This document shows, piece after piece, positions 39,617 to 47,483 of a DNA stretch of 47,483 nucleotides. The notes under the pieces were generated by a model. The model worked only from the letters and a program-made list of their open reading frames with translations, was not told the origin of the DNA and made no database searches. Numbering within the stretch: the first letter of the stretch is position 1; each line of letters begins with the position of its first letter. This DNA comes from an uncultured Flavobacteriales bacterium (GTDB taxonomy: Bacteria; Bacteroidota; Bacteroidia; Flavobacteriales_D; Sanyastnellaceae), in contig CAJQJX010000068.1 in NCBI GenBank assembly GCA_905478795.1, positions 1 to 47,483 of the forward strand. Reading direction: 5' to 3'. The translations under genes were made by a program, and so were the position numbers.

Positions 39617-41521
39617 TTATTTCCAATCGAGCAATTCATCCATGGTTCCGGTGGCCACAGCGTGGTAACCGCCTCTGGCCTTTCCGTAGATGTCTCGTGC
39701 CATGTCCATTTGATCGGTTTCCTTCATGGCGCGGTAAAGGGGGGTCAAGAATTTGCGGCGTCCTACCTCGATGAGGAATTGTTCCATCCGCGGGTAAGTG
39801 GGGCTGTAATGGCTGCGCACAGCCTGCTCCATCCAAGCAAAAAGAACTTCGTTGTTCCCTGTCGCACCGATGCCCCAGGCAGCGTCGAGTTCAGCCATGC
39901 GCTCGGCGGTGGTATTGTCGGCGAGGTTGGACAGGAAGCGGTACCGTTCTTGATAGATCCAGTCTTCCCAAGGCAGCTCGTCGGTGGCCAACGTTCCCGC
40001 TTCCCAAGCGGTGAGTGTGGCGTCGACCTTCTCGATGCGTGGGCTGGATACAGCAGGGCAGTTGTCTGGAAGTCCGGGGCCGTATATCCAATCCTCAATG
40101 CGGACTGCGGCTTTGTCCTGTTCATCGGCCAGCAGCGTGCTGTTGAGGTAGTCTACGAAGCGCTCGGTGTCCATGCCTTTGAAAGCGTAAGCCTCAAAGT
40201 AGTTTTTGAGCCAGCCGTCAAAGCGCTCTCGTCCGACTGTTTCTTCCATTAATCGCAAGAAGAAGTAGCCCTTGTCGTAAGCGATGGCGGTCATGCCATC
40301 GTCAGGATTCCGACCGGCGAGGTGCAGTTTGAGATGGGTGTCGTCGGGGTTGAGGTCGCTGATGGCGTCGACCTCATCAACCAGGCCTTGATAGCTGAGT
40401 GTGGCCAGCATTTCGCTGGTTTCCCTTCCGTAAACGGCTTCCATGATGCGCTGCTCAAAGTAGACGGTGAACCCTTCGTTCAGCCAGAAGTCGTCCCAAG
40501 TCGCATTGGTCACCAGGTTGCCACTCCAAGAGTGGGCCAGTTCGTGGGCGACAAGCGCGACAAGTGAACGGTCTCCTGCAATGATGGTGGGGGTGGCAAA
40601 CGTGAGCCTGGGGTTTTCCATGCCACCAAAAGGGAAGGCTGCAGGGAGAATCAACAGGTCGTAACGGTCCCAAGCGTAGGTGCCGTAGAGTTCTTCTGCG
40701 GCGAGGAGCAACTGCTCCATTTCGCCGAACTCGTAGGCAGCGGCATCGATCAGTTCGGGCACGGCGTAAACGGCACAGCGCTCGCCCACATCACGGTACT
40801 CCACTTGGCCAGCGGCCAATGCGAGCAGGTAAGCCGGAATGGGCTGCTCCATTTTAAAGGAGTAGCGGCCATCGGGATTCATCGCAGTGGGGTTTTCGGC
40901 GCTCATCAAAGCCATCAGCCCTGCGGGAACTTCAACGTCTGCATCATAGGAGAAGCGGATTCCGGGACTGTCCTGAACAGGAATCCAGGTGCGGGCTAGG
41001 ATGGCCTGACTTTGTGTAAAGAGGAACGGGGCCTTGTCGCCTTGTGCCTCCACCCATAGCAGGGCATCGGCCCCAGGATCCGAGGTGTATTGAATGGCGA
41101 CTTTCTGAACGTCTGCGCCAATGGGCACGCTCAATGGGCGGCCAAGGAAAGGCTGGGCATCACCGAGCGAAAACTCGGAAGGCTGCCCGTCTACAGTCAC
41201 ATTTTCGATGGTGAGTTCGTGGGTGTCAAAGACAATGCGTTGCGCATCGGCAGCAGTTTCGATGTCATAAGTCGCTGTGCCGGAGATGGTGCGTGCATCG
41301 AAATCGATGCGGGCGTTCCAATTCAAGTGGGTAATCCGGGCTTCATTTGGACGGGCAAAGCTGTGCTGGTCGGTGACTTGTTTCATGGCGGCAATGCGTT
41401 GGGCTTTGGCACTGGGAGGGGTAGAATCGTTGGGCGTGGCTTGATCAGCACAGCCTCCCAACATCATGGCAGCGGCGATCAAGAGGCCAGAAAAGCGCCC
41501 CGAGTGGTGGTACAGGTTCAT
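39617..41521 (-). CDS. M1 aminopeptidase, leukotriene-A4-hydrolase-like lipoprotein
   Basis: This 634-residue zinc aminopeptidase carries the exopeptidase motif GGMENP at 299-304 and HELAH-x(18)-E (H326, E327, H330, E349), with WDDFWLNEGFTVYFE like LTA4 hydrolase and aminopeptidase B. A helical C-terminal domain (about 480-630) fits the Leuk-A4-hydro C-terminal fold. The N-terminus has a lipobox, MLGGC with Cys24, so the protein should be membrane-anchored in the periplasm or exposed outside. It is the last gene of the ribH run, 9 bp after bioY, and is followed by the bidirectional terminator. Confidence 0.95.
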   Translation of the reverse strand: MNLYHHSGRFSGLLIAAAMMLGGCADQATPNDSTPPSAKAQRIAAMKQVTDQHSFARPNEARITHLNWNARIDFDARTISGTATYDIETAADAQRIVFDTHELTIENVTVDGQPSEFSLGDAQPFLGRPLSVPIGADVQKVAIQYTSDPGADALLWVEAQGDKAPFLFTQSQAILARTWIPVQDSPGIRFSYDADVEVPAGLMALMSAENPTAMNPDGRYSFKMEQPIPAYLLALAAGQVEYRDVGERCAVYAVPELIDAAAYEFGEMEQLLLAAEELYGTYAWDRYDLLILPAAFPFGGMENPRLTFATPTIIAGDRSLVALVAHELAHSWSGNLVTNATWDDFWLNEGFTVYFEQRIMEAVYGRETSEMLATLSYQGLVDEVDAISDLNPDDTHLKLHLAGRNPDDGMTAIAYDKGYFFLRLMEETVGRERFDGWLKNYFEAYAFKGMDTERFVDYLNSTLLADEQDKAAVRIEDWIYGPGLPDNCPAVSSPRIEKVDATLTAWEAGTLATDELPWEDWIYQERYRFLSNLADNTTAERMAELDAAWGIGATGNNEVLFAWMEQAVRSHYSPTYPRMEQFLIEVGRRKFLTPLYRAMKETDQMDMARDIYGKARGGYHAVATGTMDELLDWK

Positions 41522-41530
41522 GGGAGCAAA

Positions 41531-42091
41531 TTAAGCCCGTGTTGCGGTGGCGCGTATGGCGATGACCGACAACAGCAATCCCAAGGTGGATTTGAGCAAA
41601 AGTGGTCGCCATAGCCGCTCAAGGAGGGCGCGCACATCAAGGTCCGGTGCGAACTTCATTTGCCAGGGGATGCCCATGCCCAAAATGACAATGTGTCCCA
41701 GCACCATTCCAAAGGCAACGCGCAAATACCGTTCGCGGTCAGAGGCGTCTGCAAGTGTTCCTTCTCCCATGGCGCCCAGGACAAGGGCGGCCACAGGCAT
41801 TCCCATCAAGTAGCCCCCTGTCGGCCCCGATAGGGCTTCCAAACCGCTGTTGTATCCGGCAAAAACGGGCACTCCCGCAATGCCGATGGCGAGGTAGGCC
41901 AGCACACCGCTGACGCCCGCGCGCCAGCCCAACATGAGGGGGAGCCAGCAGACCAAAAGCGATTGCAAACTCAAGGGTAAACCTTGCTCCAAATCGATGA
42001 CGATGGGACCAAGAGTGCCCAAGAAGGCGACCAGAATGAGTGCGGTGATGGGCCAACGCCAGCCCCGCTCATTGAGTTGGGTTTCAAACAT
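41531..42091 (-). CDS. bioY: Biotin transporter BioY
   Basis: BioY is the substrate-binding membrane component of ECF-type biotin uptake and can also work alone. The 186-residue protein has about six TM segments. The family signature is present: GIAGVPVFAGYNSG followed by LSGPTGGYLMGMPVAA. No energizing EcfA or EcfT genes (bioM, bioN) are nearby. It sits 2 bp after one M1 peptidase gene and 9 bp before the other, which is odd company. Biotin supply would fit the biotin carboxylase encoded at 28223-29749. Confidence 0.93.
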   Translation of the reverse strand: MFETQLNERGWRWPITALILVAFLGTLGPIVIDLEQGLPLSLQSLLVCWLPLMLGWRAGVSGVLAYLAIGIAGVPVFAGYNSGLEALSGPTGGYLMGMPVAALVLGAMGEGTLADASDRERYLRVAFGMVLGHIVILGMGIPWQMKFAPDLDVRALLERLWRPLLLKSTLGLLLSVIAIRATATRA

Positions 42092-42093
42092 GA

Positions 42094-43980
42094 TCAGGGA
42101 CGTTCAGCATTGCCAGCGCGCCATTCTTGGATGAGGCCTTGGCCAAAGGAGGCGGTGTTGTTGTTGCGGTCGGCATCGGCGGTCAAACGCCGGGGGTCAA
42201 CTTCCACGGTACATCCTGGAGATGAAACCGGCAGGGCCAAAGTGTAGGTGGGGTGGGTCCAAGGCCAGGGCGCTTGCAGCTGTTCACCATCGGCCAAGGG
42301 CCGGTGTCCTTGGGTCACGACTTGTGGAATGTGGTGGTCCATCACTTCGCCAGCAGCAGTGGTAATGCGCACATCCACAGGCAAGGGCAATTTGCCCACG
42401 CGCTCGAGTTCGATGTAAGTGCTGTCGGCGGTAATGCGCACTGCAGTCAACGCGACGTCTACGTGGTGGGTGCTGTTGAGCATGTATTGGAAGTAGGTGT
42501 CCAATTCCAAGCCGCTTTCACGCTCCATACAACGCTTGAAGTCCACCGGCCCAGGATGGCTAAAGGACCATTCATTGAAGTACCGTTTGATGCCGGCGTC
42601 TCGGGCTTCGTCGCCGATGATGGCGGCCAGTTGGTTCATCAAGACCTCGCCTTTGCTGTACGCAGCCGTCCCGTAGGCTCGGTTGGTGACATAGTGGTCG
42701 GCATGGGTAGACAATGGCTCTTCTGCGCCGTCGCGAACCAGGTTCAAATACCCTCCATAGGCCCAGTAGTGCGGCTGGTCTCGAGACTCATTGAACTCCT
42801 CGGCCATGAACTCTGATTCGACCCAGGAGGTAAAGCCTTCGTCCATCCATTCGTGGAGGCTTTCATTGGTGGCGATGATGCCTTGAAACCATGCGTGTGC
42901 CATTTCATGGGCCGTCACACCGACCAAGCTGCGCAGCTTGCGGTTTCCGCGAACCAGTGTGCACATGGGATATTCCATGCCCCCATCACCCCCTTCGATG
43001 ACGGTGTACTGTGGCCAGGGGTAAGCCCCTACGCGGTCAGAATAATAGAGCAATGCGCGTTCGGCGATGGCCGGCAATTCTTCCCAAGCACCGTAGGAGG
43101 TGTCGGCTTGACGGATAAAGTGCATGGTGGTGCCATCTGAAGCTTCGAGGACGTCGTGCACGAAATCAGGATCGGCTGCCCAAGCGAAGTCATGGACATC
43201 TTCGGCGACGAAACGCCAATCAATGACGCCTTCTGCGGGTGTGTCTGCATCGCTGTATCCATGGCCGCATTCGTCGGGGTTTTGGAGCACTCCAGTACCC
43301 CCAATCATGTAGGCGGCGTCCATGTGAATGGTCACATCAAAATCACCCCAGACGCCGTGAAACTCCCGTCCTATGTATGGATTGGTGTGCCAACCGTGGT
43401 GGTCGTATTCGCACACCTTGGGATACCATTGTGTCATGCTAAACTCAACGCCTTGGGCGTTCATCCAACCTGAACGGCGCACCTGACGGGGCACTTGGGC
43501 GTCCCATTCAAGGTGCACTTTTGTCTTTTTTCCAGGCGCCAGTGCTTTTGGGAGGGTCAACCACCCAATGGTGCCCGAGGACGCAAAGGCAGCGTCAGTC
43601 TTGCCTACACGGGCGACATTGACCTTGATCCAGCCCTGTTCGTCTTCTGGAAGGCCCACAATGCGGTCACCCACCCTGCGATCGGGGTCGGCAATGTTGC
43701 GGCTGCGCACATCCATCATGCTCTCGGGTTGGAAAGCATTGAAGAAGAGGTGAAAGGGAATCCGGTCGAGGGCGTCGGGGCTGTTGTTCGTGTAGGTCAC
43801 GTCCATGGTGCCGGAGTACTGGTGGCGCGGGGCATCCACCGTAATGTCCATGGTGTAATCAACGGCTTGTTGCCATCCCGGGAATTGCGCCAGGGCGCTG
43901 CAGGAGACAAAGACCAGACAAAAGGAGAACAGGCGGAGGTAAATCGATGCTTTCATGGCGGGCGCCAAGTTAGCCATCAT
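42094..43980 (-). CDS. M1 family metallopeptidase, secreted
   Basis: This 628-residue M1 peptidase has a signal peptide (hydrophobic stretch ending SCSALAQ, about residue 32). A beta-rich N-terminal domain is followed by the GGMEYPM exopeptidase motif (333-339) and the zinc site HEMAH-x(18)-E (H358, E359, H362, E381) in HEMAHAWFQGIIATNES. It differs clearly from the LTA4H-like paralogue two genes downstream: there is no helical C-terminal domain of that type, and it lacks a lipobox. The ATG at 43980 overlaps the DUF2461 stop as ATGA; an internal ATG at 43956 would also give a good signal peptide. Confidence 0.93.
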   Translation of the reverse strand: MMANLAPAMKASIYLRLFSFCLVFVSCSALAQFPGWQQAVDYTMDITVDAPRHQYSGTMDVTYTNNSPDALDRIPFHLFFNAFQPESMMDVRSRNIADPDRRVGDRIVGLPEDEQGWIKVNVARVGKTDAAFASSGTIGWLTLPKALAPGKKTKVHLEWDAQVPRQVRRSGWMNAQGVEFSMTQWYPKVCEYDHHGWHTNPYIGREFHGVWGDFDVTIHMDAAYMIGGTGVLQNPDECGHGYSDADTPAEGVIDWRFVAEDVHDFAWAADPDFVHDVLEASDGTTMHFIRQADTSYGAWEELPAIAERALLYYSDRVGAYPWPQYTVIEGGDGGMEYPMCTLVRGNRKLRSLVGVTAHEMAHAWFQGIIATNESLHEWMDEGFTSWVESEFMAEEFNESRDQPHYWAYGGYLNLVRDGAEEPLSTHADHYVTNRAYGTAAYSKGEVLMNQLAAIIGDEARDAGIKRYFNEWSFSHPGPVDFKRCMERESGLELDTYFQYMLNSTHHVDVALTAVRITADSTYIELERVGKLPLPVDVRITTAAGEVMDHHIPQVVTQGHRPLADGEQLQAPWPWTHPTYTLALPVSSPGCTVEVDPRRLTADADRNNNTASFGQGLIQEWRAGNAERP

Positions 43981-44648
43981 CCTCCCTGCAGACCCGCTCT
44001 GAGGAATTGGCGTACTGCTGAAGCCGCATCAAAGTGATCCATGACCGTGTTGAGGAAGGCCGGTGAAGTCACATGTTGAACGGGAAGCGCTGCCATGTAG
44101 AAGAACTGCTTGTTCAATATGTGGGGGCAAATTTCTGCAGCGGCTCTGAATTCTTTGGGGATGCGCACGTTGCGCTCTCCTTGAAGCCCGCCATATCTGC
44201 TGCGGAATGGCGACGCTGCGAGCAGCTGGTTGAACCGTTCAGGTTGGGCCGCAATGTGCTCGCGTAGGACATACAAATCGTCTTTTTCTACCCAATAAGC
44301 GCCTCCGCCTACCATGAGCCGTTCTGCATCAAAATGAACATACAATCCCGGGTCACCGCTCTTTTTTCCTCCTGGAGAAATGCCAGCGGAGAGGTGGGTC
44401 TTGTATGGCTGCTTGTCTTTGGAAAAGCGCGTATCCCGGTTGATTCTAAAGATGCAATGCTTGGGCTCCAATTCGGCAAATTCCGGTTCTCGCTCTGCAC
44501 AAGCTTGGATCACATCTGCTACGAACATCTTGAAAGGCTCGCGCACTTTTGACTCGTAGGTCTTGCGGTGCTCGGAAAACCAATCCCGGTCGTTGTGTGC
44601 GGCAAGGTCCGCGAGAAATTGAAGGGCGCTGGGGTCGAAGTGAGACAT
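43977..44648 (-). CDS. DUF2461 protein
   Basis: This 223-residue soluble protein has the family pattern: FLADLAAHNDRDWFSEHRKTY at the start, FRINRDTRFSKDKQPYKTH in the middle, GLYVHFDAERLMVGGGAYW, and HI-x-K-x-FFYMA near the end. DUF2461 proteins are widespread but have no settled biochemical role. It is packed 2 bp after the glycosyltransferase stop and overlaps the M1 peptidase start. Confidence 0.92.
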   Translation of the reverse strand: MSHFDPSALQFLADLAAHNDRDWFSEHRKTYESKVREPFKMFVADVIQACAEREPEFAELEPKHCIFRINRDTRFSKDKQPYKTHLSAGISPGGKKSGDPGLYVHFDAERLMVGGGAYWVEKDDLYVLREHIAAQPERFNQLLAASPFRSRYGGLQGERNVRIPKEFRAAAEICPHILNKQFFYMAALPVQHVTSPAFLNTVMDHFDAASAVRQFLRAGLQGG

Positions 44649-44650
44649 GG

Positions 44651-46171
44651 TTATGGGCAGGGCAAGGCCTCTTCAGTGGAATAGATCATGATGCGCTCTA
44701 CCGAATTGAGGGGGTTGAGCGTGTGAATCAAACGGTCGGTTCGACTCGGCGCAATGGTGGTGACATAACGGAGCCCCGGCATGGCGGCTTTGTATTGGCC
44801 CACTGCTTCTCCAAGGTGACGGTCACCTTGGAAAAGGATGAAGCTTGGCGGGCTGGCACACCATGACTTGGCGACTTTGAGTGGGGGGCGTTGCTGTTCT
44901 CTCCGGTTGTCGATGTGGTATGAATTCCAGGAGCCGCTGTAGAACTGCGGCGGCATGGAGCCACTGTCTACTTGAACCATGGCAAAAGTTTGGGCTCCTT
45001 GGGCGTGAAGGAACTCCATGGCCTTGACCCGACTGTGTTTTCCTGAATAGGGGAGGCTTGCGGCCAGGACCGCTGTAGAGATGACCCAGAAGGCGGCCCA
45101 AAGCCCGTTTTCAAACCTGCGGTGGCGCCCCCACCAGGCGCTGCGCTCGGTCCACATTTGCCAACCGATGAAGCCGACAACAATCAGTGCAGGCACGGCG
45201 GGAAGGATGAACCGTTCCTGCTTGTTGATGTAGGCGCTGTGAAAGAGGAGAAACCCTCCGATGGGAATGACGACCCGCCACCAGATGGCCGAAGCGGATC
45301 GGCCTCTGTGAAAAGCCCCCCAGATGAGCATGAAGCTGGCCGGGGGAATCATCAAGCCCAAAAGGGTCAGCAGGTACTGATACCAATGGCCTTTGGGGTA
45401 GTTGCCAGCGTGGGTGGAATTGTAGTCAATGTATCCCCTCAGCTGTACAAAGGGTTCACCCCAAATGAAGATGTCTGGGGCCTGCACCAAGGCGAAGGTG
45501 CTCAGGGCAGCAATGCCCACTCCCAAAAGGGCGCGCCATTGCCGCTGTGCCATGAGGACGGGGACCAAGGCCACGCCGATGATGCCGCATTGGTAACGCA
45601 GGCCGGTGGCCATCCCGATTCCTATGCCTGCCAAAAGAACGTCCTGCCAACGCAAGCGTTCTGAGCGAACCAGTGCCCACAGGCCCATCATCAGGGGGGG
45701 GATACAGGTCATCTCCACCAATTGGTGCACCGAAAGCAGCGGCCAGAATCCGCTTGCCGCGAGAATCCAAGCGACGCTTGCGGCGTTTTTTGGACGGTCC
45801 GGTGCCAAAGACCGCGCCAGCAGGTATCCCAAGACAACAATGGTCAAGCTGTAGATCCCGTGAAGGAGGCGAAGTACCAAAGCTTGATCGCTTGGGGTGT
45901 TTGGACCTGTCAGCTGAAAGAGTTTGAAGAGCAGGTATTGGCTCCCGGCATAGGCGAAGTTGGCCGGATGGGCTTTGGGGGATCCCTTTTGATTCCAAGG
46001 AAGCCAGTTGTTGTAGTCTTCACCATCTGCCCAACTCGCTGCCACTTCGACCACCAAAAAGTGATCGTCGTGCATCAAATAACCACCTCCATAAATGGCG
46101 GCTGCCATTCGCAGAACAAGTCCTGCAAAAAGGGGGAGTATGAGTGGATGGCGCAGGGCAGTGCTGTTCAA
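44651..46171 (-). CDS. GT-C type membrane glycosyltransferase (mannosyltransferase-like)
   Basis: This 506-residue polytopic protein has about ten TM helices. The first periplasmic loop carries an acidic motif in YLMHDDHFLVVE, the position of the catalytic carboxylates in GT-C enzymes using polyprenyl-phosphate sugars. DYNNWLPWNQ and NYPKGHWYQYLL also look like luminal loops of ALG9/PIG-B-type (GT22) proteins. A soluble C-terminal segment of about 120 residues follows. The likely start is a TTG at 46171 that overlaps the ribH stop as TTGA, the same geometry as the ATGA and GTGA overlaps elsewhere; a TTG at 46186 is an alternative. Acceptor unknown. It could use a donor made by enzymes like the GT2 at 31395. 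Confidence 0.8.
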   Translation of the reverse strand: MNSTALRHPLILPLFAGLVLRMAAAIYGGGYLMHDDHFLVVEVAASWADGEDYNNWLPWNQKGSPKAHPANFAYAGSQYLLFKLFQLTGPNTPSDQALVLRLLHGIYSLTIVVLGYLLARSLAPDRPKNAASVAWILAASGFWPLLSVHQLVEMTCIPPLMMGLWALVRSERLRWQDVLLAGIGIGMATGLRYQCGIIGVALVPVLMAQRQWRALLGVGIAALSTFALVQAPDIFIWGEPFVQLRGYIDYNSTHAGNYPKGHWYQYLLTLLGLMIPPASFMLIWGAFHRGRSASAIWWRVVIPIGGFLLFHSAYINKQERFILPAVPALIVVGFIGWQMWTERSAWWGRHRRFENGLWAAFWVISTAVLAASLPYSGKHSRVKAMEFLHAQGAQTFAMVQVDSGSMPPQFYSGSWNSYHIDNRREQQRPPLKVAKSWCASPPSFILFQGDRHLGEAVGQYKAAMPGLRYVTTIAPSRTDRLIHTLNPLNSVERIMIYSTEEALPCP

Positions 46172-46680
46172 AGTCCGATGCCCCAATTTCCTGTTCCTGT
46201 GAGCGCTTTGCGCAAGCGGACCATTTTGAGTGCGGCGACGGCAGCTTCAACCCCTTTGTTGCCATGCTTTCCTCCTGCGCGGGCACGAGACTGCTCCATG
46301 TTGTCGTCGGTAAGGACGCAAAAAATGACAGGCTTGTCGCTGTCCAATCCTGCCCTGAGCGTGCCTTGGGCGGTGGATTGACACACAAAATCAAAGTGAG
46401 CGGTCTCGCCCCGGATCACACTGCCAATGGCAATCACGGCGTCACATGAGGCGTGATTCAGGAGCCATTGGCTGGCCAGCGGGAGTTCGAAACTTCCAGG
46501 TACGCTGTGAACCAAGACTTCTGCAACACCGGCCTCTTTGAGCACTGCCAAGGCACCGTCTCGCAAAGCGTGTGTGATGTCTTCGTTCCATTCAGAAACG
46601 GCCACACCTATGCGGAAAGTCTGACAATGGCTCAGGCTTTTCGCGTCATAGGCGGACAGGTCGTGCCCTTCGGTGGCCAT
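46168..46680 (-). CDS. ribH: 6,7-dimethyl-8-ribityllumazine synthase
   Basis: RibH condenses 5-amino-6-ribitylamino-uracil with 3,4-dihydroxybutanone 4-phosphate, the penultimate step of riboflavin synthesis, and assembles into pentamers or capsids. The 170-residue product has VSEWNEDITHAL near the N-terminus, VPGSFELP (substrate site), IGSVIRGETAHFDFVC with the catalytic His, and PVIFCVLTDDNMEQSRARAG with the following KHGNKG. It starts 15 bp after the TPR gene. No FMN riboswitch is visible upstream of the operon. Confidence 0.98.
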   Translation of the reverse strand: MATEGHDLSAYDAKSLSHCQTFRIGVAVSEWNEDITHALRDGALAVLKEAGVAEVLVHSVPGSFELPLASQWLLNHASCDAVIAIGSVIRGETAHFDFVCQSTAQGTLRAGLDSDKPVIFCVLTDDNMEQSRARAGGKHGNKGVEAAVAALKMVRLRKALTGTGNWGIGL

Positions 46681-46695
46681 TGTGTGTGCCCGCGA

Positions 46696-47370
46696 TTAAC
46701 GGGAAATGGAAGCGGCCAACCCTTCGGCAGTCGCTTTGACGTTAGAGGTGGAGTACTCCTGGACAATGCTGTTTAGCTTGTCTTGGGCTGCACCGTTGTT
46801 GCCGAGTTCAATGTCCACCAATGCTCCTTTGTACAGAGCGATGGGAGCGAGGTATTCCTCACCAATGGATCCTTTGGCGCCGCTGACAGCATTGCCAAAA
46901 GCACTGGAGGCACCGCTGTAATTGCCCAACTCAACTTCGCAGTCGCCAATGTTGATTTGTGCAATAACAGAGAGTACGTCGTCCTTGAGGTTGGCGTTGC
47001 CAAATGCCTCGATGGCACCCGCATAATCACCTTGTCCCCGAAGAATCGTTCCCAATTCGTATTGAGCACGGGCTGCTGGAGTGGTTCCGGCATGCTCTTC
47101 AATGATGTCGTAGAGGCCGGGGTAGAGGCCGTCGCCGTTCAGGGCAAGGTCTACACTGTCCATCATGAAGTATTGCTCGGCACGCCATGCATCTTGACTC
47201 GCTTCTTGTTCTGCGGGTTCTGTGACAAGCTTGCCATATCCTACAACTCCGAGAATGAGGACGGCCACGGCACCAATGGCCATGACAATGTTGCGGCTGT
47301 TGTTCTCAATGAACTGTTCCGTTTGGCCCGAGAGATCTTGTGGGGCGCCGGAGGGGTTGTTTTCGGCCAT
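46696..47370 (-). CDS. TPR membrane protein upstream of ribH
   Basis: This 224-residue protein has a short cytoplasmic N-terminus, one TM (about residues 29-47, VMAIGAVAVLILGVVGYG) and a periplasmic helical part with TPR units, for example ARAQYELGTILRGQGDYAGAIEAF and a later copy around IALYKGALVDIELGNNGAAQDKL. The layout is like YfgM/BepA-type TPR anchors, which assist SecYEG exit or envelope assembly, but function here is unknown. From memory, a TPR gene beside ribH is a recurring neighbour in Bacteroidota. It heads the seven-gene operon. Confidence 0.88.
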   Translation of the reverse strand: MAENNPSGAPQDLSGQTEQFIENNSRNIVMAIGAVAVLILGVVGYGKLVTEPAEQEASQDAWRAEQYFMMDSVDLALNGDGLYPGLYDIIEEHAGTTPAARAQYELGTILRGQGDYAGAIEAFGNANLKDDVLSVIAQINIGDCEVELGNYSGASSAFGNAVSGAKGSIGEEYLAPIALYKGALVDIELGNNGAAQDKLNSIVQEYSTSNVKATAEGLAASISR

Positions 47371-47439
47371 GGAGGTCGTATCCTGGTTGATTCTTGATAA
47401 GCTTCGGGATTCCCGGTGGAAAACCCTGCACGCATCTAC

Positions 47440-47452
47440 GGGTCAATGACCC
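47440..47452. promoter_or_regulatory. Perfect palindrome in the leader of the TPR-ribH operon
   Basis: GGGTCA-A-TGACCC is a perfect 6+1+6 inverted repeat about 15 nt downstream of the candidate -7 element. A one-base loop cannot fold as an RNA hairpin, so a DNA operator is the likelier reading. Regulator unknown. Confidence 0.4.
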
Positions 47453-47466
47453 ACTTTTGCGGACGG

Positions 47467-47474
47467 CAAAAATA
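47467..47474 (-). promoter_or_regulatory. Candidate -7 promoter element of the TPR-ribH operon
   Basis: TATTTTTG (minus strand) exactly fits TAnnTTTG. It would start transcription near 47461 and leave a leader of about 90 nt before the TPR gene. The -33 region is cut off by the window edge. Confidence 0.55.
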
Positions 47475-47483
47475 GCCAAAGTG

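Noticed and set aside
1-47483. CRISPR arrays, tRNAs, rRNAs, insertion sequences, prophage or attachment sites
   Set aside because: Looked for repeats with regular spacing, cloverleaf signatures, transposase motifs and flanking repeats; none seen.

Overview
The window comes from a Bacteroidota chromosome of moderately high GC, most likely a marine Flavobacteriales-type organism. The evidence is a type IX secretion (T9SS) type-B gliding-motility C-terminal domain, a DUF4294 protein, an S46 dipeptidyl peptidase, a DUF4199 and glycosyltransferase pair, a PD40/TPR outer-membrane-type protein, near absence of Shine-Dalgarno sites, and several exact matches to the Bacteroidota -7 promoter element TAnnTTTG. 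I see no insertion sequence, phage, CRISPR array, tRNA or rRNA. Coding is dense and no gap exceeds about 120 bp.

Layout. Positions 1-4220 (minus): chorismate synthase, a dicarboxylate/amino-acid symporter and a truncated PD40-repeat protein. Positions 4273-10195 (plus): imidazolonepropionase and fused glutamate formiminotransferase-cyclodeaminase (histidine breakdown), separated by a large secreted FG-GAP/ASPIC protein. Positions 10246-13157 (minus): CutC, ribosomal protein L19, TrmD and an aldo/keto reductase. Positions 13229-15757 (plus): PEP carboxylase, followed by a terminator serving the converging S46 peptidase gene. Positions 18158-27487 (minus): one tightly packed 10-gene run comprising an exonuclease, CcmB, CcmC, a small CcmD-like protein, CcmE, CcmF, a DUF2520 protein, a KdsC-like phosphatase, YidC and a DUF6438 protein. 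Positions 27568-30598 (minus): SDR, biotin carboxylase and DUF4294, preceded by the small SRP RNA (ffs) with a clear promoter.

Positions 30795-32378 (plus) hold DUF4199 and a GT2 glycosyltransferase; mnmA (minus) follows. Positions 33643-39524 (plus) hold the most interesting locus. An ECF sigma factor is translationally coupled to an inner-membrane-anchored protein with periplasmic PKD domains and a CHU_C-like domain, and is followed by a 1267-residue secreted CUB/P-domain/PKD protein with a type-B T9SS sorting domain. I read the first two as a candidate sigma/anti-sigma pair linked to T9SS cargo. Positions 39617-47370 (minus) form a compact seven-gene run: TPR protein, ribH, a GT-C glycosyltransferase, DUF2461, an M1 peptidase, BioY and a second M1 peptidase (a lipoprotein). 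It begins at a good promoter with a perfect palindrome just downstream and ends at a strong bidirectional terminator.

Working together: the Ccm genes handle heme delivery and cytochrome c maturation in the same transcript as the YidC membrane insertase. The ribH operon mixes vitamin metabolism (riboflavin synthesis, biotin uptake) with surface peptidases. Several genes have a -7-like element so close to the start codon that leaderless mRNAs are plausible. All functions are inferred by reading motifs; no database search was run.
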